From NCBI RefSeq assembly GCF_032154225.1, contig NZ_JALDYF010000019.1, forward strand, positions 1 through 64,000: a stretch of 64,000 bases of DNA. The letters are read 5' to 3'. Of the stretch, positions 17,109 to 24,253 are shown in pieces (position 1 is the stretch's first letter; each line of letters opens with the position of its first letter). A model generated the notes under the pieces. That model saw only the letters and a program-made list of their open reading frames with translations. It was not told the DNA's origin and searched no databases. Source of the DNA: Psychrobacillus sp032154225 (GTDB lineage Bacteria > Bacillota > Bacilli > Bacillales_A > Planococcaceae). The translations under genes and the position numbers were made by a program.

Positions 17109-17232
17109 GGGTATCCCCTTCTCCACTTACATAATTTGGAACATTATGTTTAGCCCATACATCCATAACACCATGGTGATTTGGTAAAAGTAACTTAAAA
17201 GGCAGGGGAAAACGAAGGTATGGTTTTGAAGT
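17109..17232 (-). pseudogene. Remnant of a toxin C-terminal domain, fused in frame to the GNAT fragment
   Basis: Open from a stop at 17233-17235; about 41 residues reading PLPFKLLLPNHHGVMDVWAK and then HNVPNYVSGEGDTP before the GNAT sequence starts. The HHGVMDVWA and TP pattern is one I recall from C-terminal domains of Rhs/WapA-type polymorphic toxins. The join lies in a short shared stretch (ACTGTxGC). No start or ribosome site of its own is seen. Confidence 0.5.
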
Positions 17233-17344
17233 TTAAAAATGGTGGTATCTGACGATTTGTGATTATTTTTCTGGTAATACAAACAGTAAATAGGACATAC
17301 ATTTTAAGATATTATACGCACTTTATTATTTGACAAAACTTCAT

Positions 17345-17407
17345 ATTGGGATTACAAGGCTTAGCACTATTCTTTGTAAAACTAGCTGTTTATTCGGCAC
17401 TGGGTAG
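17345..17407. repeat. 63-bp module-boundary repeat, copy A
   Basis: Resembles 18092-18154: ATTGGGATTACAAGG at one end and TTATTCGGCACTGGGTAG at the other, with a divergent middle of equal length. Each copy sits just beyond the terminator of a toxin-immunity module. Confidence 0.65.
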
Positions 17408-17420
17408 CCCCGCAAAAAAA

Positions 17421-17453
17421 GAACCTTGAAAGGCATTTAGCCAATTAAGGTTC
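17421..17453 (-). terminator. Terminator of toxin-immunity module 1
   Basis: GAACCTT and AAGGTTC arms flank a core that includes TTTAGCCAATT. The A-run on the plus side gives a T-run on the minus strand. The core is shared with the terminator at 18164-18200. Confidence 0.7.
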
Positions 17454-17469
17454 CCTCCTCCATATAGAG

Positions 17470-17796
17470 TTACTCACCTGAAATCTCGCAACTTAAATTA
17501 AAACCTGCTTCTACTATTTGAGCATATGCTACATTTAAAAATTCTTCCGCCTTTTCAGTCAAATCATATTTTGAAAATAGCTTAATCTCAATTTTTTTAT
17601 CTTTCGCAGAAGGACAACTTTCATATATCTTGCCACTTTCAAGAAAACTTAAATATAAGTTTATTTTTTCTTGAAGCATAATTAGATGGTCGTATTCATT
17701 TTCCCAATCGAGATGGTCTGTTATAGCTAAAGTAACTAACTTCTCTTCTTCATTCACCCCTACTGCATCAATTTTATCTTTATCTTCTATTGACAT
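17470..17796 (-). CDS. DUF6572-like protein, probable immunity protein
   Basis: 108 aa, acidic, cytoplasmic. KIDAVGVNEEEKLVTLAITD, followed by LDWENEYDHLIMLQEKIN, matches the small DUF6572-type family that I know from immunity positions behind polymorphic toxins. Start: ATG at 17796 with GAGGTG 6 nt upstream, rather than GTG at 17805 within that site. It lies 15 bp after the toxin fragment at 17812-18087. Confidence 0.65.
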   Translation of the reverse strand: MSIEDKDKIDAVGVNEEEKLVTLAITDHLDWENEYDHLIMLQEKINLYLSFLESGKIYESCPSAKDKKIEIKLFSKYDLTEKAEEFLNVAYAQIVEAGFNLSCEISGE

Positions 17797-17811
17797 CTTA
17801 ATCACCTCTTT

Positions 17812-18087
17812 CTAGTTTTTTCTAACAATATTAATTTTGGTAGGTGGAATTTCAGTTCCGCCATAAAATGGTGGTTTCCCTTTACCTAACACTGTTCCCC
17901 CTGATTCCAAAATCTCAAGAAAAGCGACTTTCTGATTTTTTGTTAATGGTGCTGTAGAAGAAGCTTTGTATTCCTCAATCACAATATTGCCAGTCGTTTT
18001 ATCCACTCCAATTGCATCTACTCTTGTCTTTGTTCCACTTTTAGTACGTTTTAAAGGTGTGTACGTACTATATAATTTGTTAATATA
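17812..18087 (-). pseudogene. Headless toxin C-terminal module, PD-(D/E)xK-like
   Basis: The frame is open from a stop at 18088-18090 and encodes ~91 residues with no start codon near a ribosome site. The protein reads KTRVDAIGVDKTTGNIVIEE, then YKASSTAPLTKNQK and GGTVLGKGKPPFYGGT. The spacing of D (RVD) and E-x-K (EYK) fits the core of PD-(D/E)xK nucleases, and the APLTKNQ and GGT...PPTK elements recur in C-terminal domains of Rhs-type toxins as I recall them. The carrier protein that would deliver it is missing, so it is an orphan module. Confidence 0.6.
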
Positions 18088-18091
18088 TTAT

Positions 18092-18154
18092 ATAGGGATT
18101 ACAAGAGTTATATTTAGCCACATATCGATAAGCAATTTATTCGGTACTGGGTAG
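18092..18154. repeat. 63-bp module-boundary repeat, copy B
   Basis: ATAGGGATTACAAGAG ... TTATTCGGTACTGGGTAG, same length and order as 17345-17407. Lies between the terminator of module 2 and the toxin fragment of module 1. Confidence 0.65.
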
Positions 18155-18163
18155 TAGATGAAA

Positions 18164-18200
18164 AACCACCTTAAAAGGTTTTTAGCCAATTAAGGTGGTT
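18164..18200 (-). terminator. Terminator of toxin-immunity module 2
   Basis: AACCACCTTA pairs perfectly with TAAGGTGGTT. The loop contains TTTAGCCAAT, shared with the terminator at 17421-17453. Confidence 0.75.
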
Positions 18201-18204
18201 ATAA

Positions 18205-18666
18205 TTATATTACTTTTAATACTTCATCTACAGAATTGCTAAACATATTTGGGTCTTCACTTTTTATGTCTCTTAGTAAGTTTATTATTATCTCTTTTTT
18301 CTTGTCATCTAGCTTAGATAGTACACTACCATATATTCTTCTTACTTGTTCATGATTTAAAATTCTGTAATGTAAAACTTCCATCCATTCTCTTGCCCTA
18401 TCAATAACACTTGGGACAGCTAAAGCGATTAAATATAATCCTTCTTCAATATTTTCTTTATAGAGATGCTCTATACCATGTACTAATCCGAACATTATTT
18501 CATATTGTTCTGTATCATCGTCAAATCCCATGCATAATCCTGTAATAACTGATTTATCCCCTAAACCAATGAGATTACTTAATGCTTCTTCAAATTCAGA
18601 TATTTCTTTTTGAGATTGTAAAAGTCTATTTGTGTAGACTTTCTTTAATTCCATTTTCGCATCCAT
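18205..18666 (-). CDS. Imm30-family immunity protein
   Basis: 153 aa, helical and acidic. KSVITGLCMGFDDDTEQYEI, then MFGLVHGIEHL and AREWMEVLHYRILNHEQVRR, matches the Imm30 family as I remember it. Start: ATG at 18666, with GGGGTGGAG just upstream; GTG at 18675 is possible. It follows the toxin fragment at 18681-19220 directly, the normal order for a toxin and its protector. Confidence 0.8.
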   Translation of the reverse strand: MDAKMELKKVYTNRLLQSQKEISEFEEALSNLIGLGDKSVITGLCMGFDDDTEQYEIMFGLVHGIEHLYKENIEEGLYLIALAVPSVIDRAREWMEVLHYRILNHEQVRRIYGSVLSKLDDKKKEIIINLLRDIKSEDPNMFSNSVDEVLKVI

Positions 18667-18680
18667 ATACTCCACCCCAC

Positions 18681-19220
18681 TTACTTATTAAATAACTCAG
18701 GATATAATTCTCTATTCTTTCTAATTGTATCTTTAAGACCCTCTCTTATTTCAGGTGTGTAGACGCCGTCCTTCATATATATTCTTCTTGAGTCTAATAT
18801 ATCATTAGCAAGGGCATCACGGTAACTTAGATTTAAATATTCTTCTAGTTTATTTCCATTTAATCCATAAGTATATGTTTCTCTATGCCTTCCACCCACT
18901 CCTGGATGGGGTTGTTCCATATTCATACTAATACCATCGTTCATTTTTACTCCTGCTTGTTTCATCTTAGAAGCAGAAGGCATATGATGCGGTGTAATAT
19001 TATCAAATGCTGTACCTTGTTTTGCAAGTTCCTTAAATGTCCCTACTTTACCTTCAGTAGGCAAAAGATGATTATTCGTACCCTTAACAGCATTCTCCAC
19101 TACTTCTTTTTCTTTCACAGCAACATCCTTAGTCTTTTCTACAGCTTTCGCTAGATCATGTCCTGTCTCCAAAGCTTTTGCAGGTTTGATGAATGTGTAG
19201 GCTGCAGCTATTTTGTCCAA
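18681..19220 (-). pseudogene. Headless toxin C-terminal module with HH...GGRHR core
   Basis: 179 codons open from a stop near 19226; the first usable codon is a TTG without a ribosome site, so the N-terminal delivery part is missing. The first ~60 residues look like a linker. The toxin domain follows: DNITPHHMPSASKMKQ, GISMNMEQPHPG, GGRHRETYTYG, and the C-terminal helix DTIRKNRELYPELF. This arrangement of histidines is common in toxin tips of LXG and Rhs proteins. It is paired with an Imm30 gene downstream. Confidence 0.65.
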
Positions 19221-19297
19221 TATTCAAAATTTTCTAGTTTTTACAAACTACGTATAAAAACCATGAACTCAATTTAAATTGAATGAATATTTTCAAA

Positions 19298-19638
19298 AAA
19301 AAAGACTGTAGACTTCTCTCAGTTTTGAGATTTTGTCTACAGTCTTCTTTCACCATCACTTTATAAGTAAGTACCTTTTTCCTCATAACTCACATACCAA
19401 ACAGTATCTTTTTGCAACATACCCGTCCCAATCCAACCTTCAGCAAGTAATTGCTGCTGTTTTTCGGTGTCTTCCATTTTCACTTCTATTACTTCTCCAC
19501 CTAGTTCACGATCTTCGTGCAGCTTTTTATAAAATACATAACGCAGCATATTAGCGTATTTATTTTTCAGTGCACCGATGACCATACCTTGGCTTATTTT
19601 ATCCTTTAAACTAGCAATATTGAATGGTGCGACAGTTG
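19298..19638 (-). repeat. 341-bp direct repeat, copy 2 (within the intact GNAT gene)
   Basis: The parental or younger copy of 16768-17108. The repeat pair brackets ~2.2 kb of toxin-immunity modules. Confidence 0.9.
19304..19344 (-). terminator. GNAT operon terminator, copy 2
   Basis: GACTGTAGAC with GTCTACAGTC, 21-nt loop, T-run on the minus strand. Confidence 0.8.
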
Positions 19639-20050
19639 CGCATACATGAGAGTAAGGCGATGCGTCTAGCATTTCCATTACAATAAGTCCTAATTTTTTT
19701 TGTAGTCCAAATCCTCGGTAATCTGGGTGGACGTTGGTTATTTCTTGATAGACAACTTTTTCTAACTGCTCTGTTGAAAGTCCAATATCATACCCTAAGT
19801 GATCTTCGTCTATTTCGGGCTTTGCAAGGGCGCGGAATGCGATCAATTCATCTTCCACGAACACTCCAACCATTAGACGATTCTCTATTGAATGTGTAAA
19901 TTCTTCCCTTGTTACTGGAGATAAAAAGCCTTTATTTTCAATCGTATCTAAAACAACATCCTGTATGCGCAAAATGTTTTCCAATTGATCCATTGTTAAT
20001 ACACGAACAATATATTCTTGTGCTCCAAGATTGCCTGTCCATTCTTTCAT
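19361..20050 (-). CDS. GNAT-family acyltransferase
   Basis: 229 aa, start ATG at 20050 with AGAGGAAG 7 nt upstream. The GNAT acyl-CoA site is visible around residues 98-125: VVYQEITNVHPDYRGFGLQKKLGLI, split here as VHPDYRGFGLQKKL for the pyrophosphate loop. The following TVAPFNIASLK segment fits the family. It lies 14 bp behind the enolase-superfamily racemase gene, so the two are probably one transcript. In Geobacillus and Bacillus relatives a GNAT beside such a racemase acts as a succinyl-CoA:D-amino-acid N-succinyltransferase, which is the role I infer here. Its 3' end is duplicated at 16834-17108. Confidence 0.75.
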   Translation of the reverse strand: MKEWTGNLGAQEYIVRVLTMDQLENILRIQDVVLDTIENKGFLSPVTREEFTHSIENRLMVGVFVEDELIAFRALAKPEIDEDHLGYDIGLSTEQLEKVVYQEITNVHPDYRGFGLQKKLGLIVMEMLDASPYSHVCATVAPFNIASLKDKISQGMVIGALKNKYANMLRYVFYKKLHEDRELGGEVIEVKMEDTEKQQQLLAEGWIGTGMLQKDTVWYVSYEEKGTYL

Positions 20051-20064
20051 GCAAACACTTCCTC

Positions 20065-21177
20065 TTATTCTGTCACTTTTGTCGAATACTCCGTTAGCTC
20101 AAGCAAAATAGCTTCATCCACATCAATCCCTAAACCTGGACGTTCATTTAGTTTAATAAAAGGCACATCATAGTGTAAGTTTCCAACGTCTTTAGAGAAC
20201 TTTAAAGGACCTGTTAACTCTACGCTAGTAAATGATTTTTTAGAAAAAGCAACATGGAAACCTGCCGCTGATCCAATCGAAGACTCAACCATAGAACCAA
20301 TTTGACATTCAATGCCAGCCATTTCCGCCATATGTGCAAGCTTCATCGCAGGGTAAATCCCGCCACACTTCATCAATTTAATATTCACTTTATGTGCTGC
20401 TTGTTTTTCAATTAGTTCACGCATATCTCGAATGCCTCTTAAGCCTTCATCCATCATAAGTGGGGTTGTCGTTTTAGCTTTTACTTCGACCATTCCATTA
20501 AAATCATCTGCAACTACTGGCTGCTCCAACCAATCTAATCCTTCTTGCTCCAGTTGACGCATTGCCGTAATTGTATTTGCACTGTTCTTCCAACCTTGGT
20601 TTACGTCTACACGAATTGCGATATCGTCTCCTACTTGTGCGCGCACTGCTTGAATACGTTTCACATCCGTTTGTACTTCAGTTCCAACTTTCATCTTGAA
20701 CGAAGAATACCCTTCCTTCATACGATTTGCTGCTTCTGCTGCCATCGATTCAGGTGTTCCAATACTTAATACATGCGTAACCGGGAATTTTTCATGATAA
20801 CGCCCTCCCAGAAGCTGATAAACAGGTACTCCTAACTTTTTCCCTACTACATCGTAGCAAGCAATATCGATTGCCGCTTTCGCTGCAGGTGCTTGATAAA
20901 CAGCTTTGTCCATCATTTCATGTAAACGTTCAAATTCCATTGGATTTTTTCCAATTAATAAAGGAGCTAATGTGTTTTTCAACATGGCATATGTGCTTTC
21001 CCATGTCTCGCCAGTAACATGCTCATCTGCCACTGCTTCTCCGTATCCTACAATGCCTTCCTCTGTTGTAAGTTTCACTATAATCGAAGGCATATCATCG
21101 TATGTGTGATAACTGATGATAAATGGATCTACTAGTGGTAATCTTATAGCATATATTTCAATTTCTTTAATTTTCAA
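20065..21177 (-). CDS. Enolase-superfamily racemase/epimerase (N-succinyl-amino-acid racemase or dipeptide epimerase)
   Basis: 370 aa, MLE-like subgroup. Catalytic lysines: K161-x-K163 (FKMKVG) on one side and K267 (NIKLMK) on the other, the two-base racemase arrangement. Metal ligands are D191 (RVDVNQGW), E218 (WLEQP) and D243 (MMDEG). An N-terminal capping domain covers residues 1-125. Members act as L-Ala-D/L-Glu epimerases, muconate cycloisomerases or N-succinyl-amino-acid racemases. The linked GNAT, and an M20 hydrolase and antiporter gene under an apparently shared operator, favour the racemase role in converting D- to L-amino acids. Confidence 0.8.
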   Translation of the reverse strand: MKIKEIEIYAIRLPLVDPFIISYHTYDDMPSIIVKLTTEEGIVGYGEAVADEHVTGETWESTYAMLKNTLAPLLIGKNPMEFERLHEMMDKAVYQAPAAKAAIDIACYDVVGKKLGVPVYQLLGGRYHEKFPVTHVLSIGTPESMAAEAANRMKEGYSSFKMKVGTEVQTDVKRIQAVRAQVGDDIAIRVDVNQGWKNSANTITAMRQLEQEGLDWLEQPVVADDFNGMVEVKAKTTTPLMMDEGLRGIRDMRELIEKQAAHKVNIKLMKCGGIYPAMKLAHMAEMAGIECQIGSMVESSIGSAAGFHVAFSKKSFTSVELTGPLKFSKDVGNLHYDVPFIKLNERPGLGIDVDEAILLELTEYSTKVTE

Positions 21178-21221
21178 TTTATTTACCCTACTTTCTTTAC
21201 AAGTTGATAGTTTCTATATAT

Positions 21222-21245
21222 AGTTGTCGTTAAATAGACGTTAAA
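21222..21245. promoter_or_regulatory. Candidate operator, copy 1 (racemase/regulator divergent region)
   Basis: A 24-bp motif, 20 of 24 positions identical to 24199-24222. It contains two direct half-sites, TGTCGTT and GACGTT, 11 bp apart, one helical turn. It lies between the racemase and the divergently transcribed regulator. Confidence 0.6.
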
Positions 21246-21268
21246 GATATAAAAAAAGGAGTTTGCTT

Positions 21269-22513
21269 ATGCACACACGAATTGCAGTGTTAGGTTCTGC
21301 AAATTTTATTGAACGATTGAAGACATTTGAACAAGAATTGCCTTCTATTCGTTTGGATTACTACATTTATAATACTCCATTCGAGGCAATTGAACTAGTA
21401 AAAAATATTAAGCCATGTGATGCCGTATTTTTCTCTGGATCTTTGCCTTATTCGTTCGCAGAAGAAGCGAGAAAACGTTTACCCGTACCTTCTCATTATT
21501 TAATACAAGATGATACAGCTATCGCCACTACTTTATTAGCTAACAGTTATTCAAATTTTATTCCAATTCATCATATTTCAATTGACTTAATCGAGCCGCA
21601 GCTTGTTCAAAGCGTTTTACAAGACATTGGGCAATCAGAACACTATCCATTTACGCTGAAAATAGATCATGCTTTTCATATACAAGAAGTCGTGTCTTTT
21701 CACTCCAACCTACAAATAACCGGGAAGACTTCCCTAGCTATTACAAGTATTCATGCTGCTTATGAAGCATTGCGTTCACAAAACATTCCCGTTATTCGAA
21801 TGATTGATCCGAAAAACTCGATTATAAAAGGAATCAAAGATACTAAATCGATGGCACTTCTTGCAAAAAGTCAGTCCGCTAAAATCGCCGTTGGATATAT
21901 CCAATTAACGATGGACACTGTAATTTCCGAGAAGTCATTACAACAAATTTCAAGCTCGATTCAAGCAAGCATGATCAAAGTAGAAGAGTCCTTATACACA
22001 CTTTTTTCAACGCAAGGCGATGTACAGAAAGCTTTAGAAGAAAACACAATCGAAACTTGGTTTGAAGTCGTTTCTTCTCCGATAAAAATAGCATTTGGAT
22101 TCGGTAAAACAGCTGTAGAAGCTACACAAAATGCAAAGGATGCACTTCCGTATGCAGCGGACAATACCGCTTATTTGATTAACGACAATAAAGAACTATT
22201 GGGACCTTTTCCAAACAATCAAAAACAAGTGCGTCTGAAAACGAATGACCCGAAACTCGTACAGTTAGCGAAAGAAACCACTTTAAGTCCAGCAAATCTA
22301 TCTAAAATTATGCAGTTTAGTCGATCTCGAAGCTCCATTGAATTCACTGCGTATGATTTAGAAATCTATTTGCAAGTTAGTAGAAGAACGACCGAACGGA
22401 CTTTGAAAAAGCTTGTCGATCATGGTTACGTTCGCATTATTGGAGAAGAAATGACCTACCAGCAAGGTCGTCCTCGTTCTCTGTATGAGTTTAATTTCCC
22501 TACTTATTTATAG
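21269..22513 (+). CDS. Transcriptional regulator with C-terminal winged helix, unnamed family
   Basis: 414 aa; start ATG at 21269 with GGAG 7 nt upstream (TTG at 21263 is inside the spacer). Residues 1-320 look like a ligand- or signal-sensing region with two alpha/beta parts. The last ~75 residues form a winged HTH: FTAYDLEIYLQVSRRTTERT, then LKKLVDHGYVRIIGE and a wing. It is divergent from the racemase and converges on the antiporter gene. It is the obvious candidate for binding the motif seen at 21222 and 24199. Confidence 0.7.
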   Translation: MHTRIAVLGSANFIERLKTFEQELPSIRLDYYIYNTPFEAIELVKNIKPCDAVFFSGSLPYSFAEEARKRLPVPSHYLIQDDTAIATTLLANSYSNFIPIHHISIDLIEPQLVQSVLQDIGQSEHYPFTLKIDHAFHIQEVVSFHSNLQITGKTSLAITSIHAAYEALRSQNIPVIRMIDPKNSIIKGIKDTKSMALLAKSQSAKIAVGYIQLTMDTVISEKSLQQISSSIQASMIKVEESLYTLFSTQGDVQKALEENTIETWFEVVSSPIKIAFGFGKTAVEATQNAKDALPYAADNTAYLINDNKELLGPFPNNQKQVRLKTNDPKLVQLAKETTLSPANLSKIMQFSRSRSSIEFTAYDLEIYLQVSRRTTERTLKKLVDHGYVRIIGEEMTYQQGRPRSLYEFNFPTYL

Positions 22514-22679
22514 AAGCGCCTATGTCTGCCCCGACAGAAACGTTCTTCTGCGACGAGTAACCGCAGGAGCAAAGTCTTTCTGCGACGAGTAACCGCAGGA
22601 GCACCTTTTCACATTTGACCCCGAGGGGCTAGGCGCTGTAGCTAGACAATTACTGAGTATGGAAGCATATACTTTCTTA
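22512..22679. repeat. Planococcaceae-type palindromic intergenic repeat, long copy
   Basis: Starts AGAAGCGCCTATG and ends with GAGGGGCTAGGCGC followed by GCTAGACAATTACT and ACTTTCTTA. A shorter copy lies at 59259-59335 with the same order. In this copy ~85 bp are inserted between GCCCC and GGGGC, and the insert holds a tandem repeat. Confidence 0.75.
22546..22603. repeat. Tandem 26-bp repeat with internal CTGCG...CGCAG dyad
   Basis: Identical 26-bp units at 22546-22571 and 22578-22603. Each begins TTCTGCGACGAG and ends CCGCAGGAGCA. Confidence 0.85.
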
Positions 22680-22690
22680 TCAGTTAAAGA

Positions 22691-22725
22691 AAGGAAAGTT
22701 CAGCATTTGTGAACTTTCCTTTTTT
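22691..22725. terminator. Terminator between regulator and antiporter genes
   Basis: AAGGAAAGTTCA pairs with TGAACTTTCCTT around 7 nt, then a T-run on the plus strand. It fits the regulator transcript best and could also serve the antiporter gene. Confidence 0.8.
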
Positions 22726-22726
22726 C

Positions 22727-24160
22727 CTATACTTGAACCGTATCTTCTTTTCGTTGAATTTCTACCTCAGTTAACTTTTGAATCGTAAAACCAGTCATCG
22801 CGTATACAATCGACAGAATTGGCACAACGAAATTTAATATAGCATAAGGTGCATACTCAAACGCACCAACGCCTAACGTCCCTAAGATGAAAACTCCACA
22901 TGTATTCCAAGGTATAAAGACAGAAGTTAATGTCCCTCCATCTTCTAGTGCACGGGATAAGTTTTTCGAATGAAGCCCCATGTCCGTATACGCCTTTGAA
23001 AACATACGAGCTGGAACAACAATTGAAATGTATTGCTCCGAACAAGTTGCATTTGTTGTAAAACAAGCTACAATTGTTGACGCAACTAATGTACCTGCTG
23101 ATTTTGCAGCTTTTAATATTTGCTTCACGATCGATTGCAGCATACCAGAATACTCCAATATTCCTCCAAATGTCATTGCAACAATTGTCATCGACACGGT
23201 ATACATCATGGAATCTAAGCCACCACGATTAAACAACTCATCTACCATGACATTTCCTGTTTTAAGAACAAAACCACCTTGAAGTGTTCCAACAGCTGCC
23301 GCAACAGAACCACCTTGAATAAAAACTTGTGATAAAAATCCAAGTAAAATCCCTATAACTAATGCAGGAATTGCTGGCACTTTTTTAGCAACAAGTACGA
23401 TTACCACTAATGGAATTAACAGCAACCACGGTGAAATAACAAAACTCTGATTTAACATAGAAATGGTTTGTTGAATACTTTCTTGATCAATTTTGCTTCC
23501 TCTGTATTGATACCCTAAGATGCCATATACAGTTAAAGAAATAAGTAAACCTGGGATGGTTGTGTATAACATATGGCGTATATGTTCAAATAAATCTGTA
23601 CCCGTTAAACCTGCTGCTAGATTAGTAGTGTCAGATAAAGGGGACATCTTGTCTCCAAAGTAAGCACCTGAAATAACAGCCCCCGCAATAATTGGTGCAG
23701 GAATTCCCATACTAAGTCCAATTCCCATACCAGCAACACCAATCGTCCCCATCGTCGACCATGAGCTACCAATTGCAAGTGAAACAATTCCGCAAATAAC
23801 CGTAATCGTTACTAAAAATAAAGCAGGCGTAATAATTTTAAGCCCATAATAAATCATCGTAGCAACAACTCCGCCACCTATCCAGGCACCGATTGTTAAA
23901 CCAACTAAAATAATAATAACAACTGCTGGTAATGCTAATTTAATCCCCTTGTACATCATTTCTTCTATTTCTTTCCACTTAAATCCATGCTTCCATGCAA
24001 CAAGCGCTGCAACAGAAGTTCCAACTATAAGAGGTATATGTGGCCCTTGTCCCATATATACAACTGCAAAAATCATACATATGATCATTGCTAATAACGG
24101 AATAAGTGCCCAAATTAATGACATTTCTTTTTTAGTACTGTTCGTTTCCTTTGCACTCAT
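22727..24160 (-). CDS. nhaC: NhaC-family Na+/H+ antiporter-type transporter
   Basis: About 477 aa with 11-12 membrane helices. Family marks include the GSSWSTMGTIGVAGMGIG stretch, GAYFGDKMSPLSDTTNLAAG, which carries conserved acidic residues, and FTTNATCSEQYISIVV in the second half. Start: ATG at 24160 with GGGGG 7 nt before it; the frame is open to 24193. Relatives exchange Na+ for H+ or for organic acids (e.g. malate/lactate). Beside an amidohydrolase and racemase, transport of an amino-acid derivative is possible. The upstream gap holds the operator-like motif at 24199. Confidence 0.85.
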   Translation of the reverse strand: MSAKETNSTKKEMSLIWALIPLLAMIICMIFAVVYMGQGPHIPLIVGTSVAALVAWKHGFKWKEIEEMMYKGIKLALPAVVIIILVGLTIGAWIGGGVVATMIYYGLKIITPALFLVTITVICGIVSLAIGSSWSTMGTIGVAGMGIGLSMGIPAPIIAGAVISGAYFGDKMSPLSDTTNLAAGLTGTDLFEHIRHMLYTTIPGLLISLTVYGILGYQYRGSKIDQESIQQTISMLNQSFVISPWLLLIPLVVIVLVAKKVPAIPALVIGILLGFLSQVFIQGGSVAAAVGTLQGGFVLKTGNVMVDELFNRGGLDSMMYTVSMTIVAMTFGGILEYSGMLQSIVKQILKAAKSAGTLVASTIVACFTTNATCSEQYISIVVPARMFSKAYTDMGLHSKNLSRALEDGGTLTSVFIPWNTCGVFILGTLGVGAFEYAPYAILNFVVPILSIVYAMTGFTIQKLTEVEIQRKEDTVQV

Positions 24161-24198
24161 ACAATTTCCCCCTAGAAATAACCTTTGTAACAATTCTA

Positions 24199-24222
24199 AA
24201 TTGTCGTTTAATAGTCGTTAAT
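24199..24222. promoter_or_regulatory. Candidate operator, copy 2 (upstream of the antiporter)
   Basis: GTCGTTTAATA and GTCGTTAATAG form two direct half-sites 11 bp apart. The block matches 21222-21245 at 20 of 24 positions. Confidence 0.6.
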
Positions 24223-24253
24223 AGGGTAATGATAAAGCTAAATAACCTTATCG

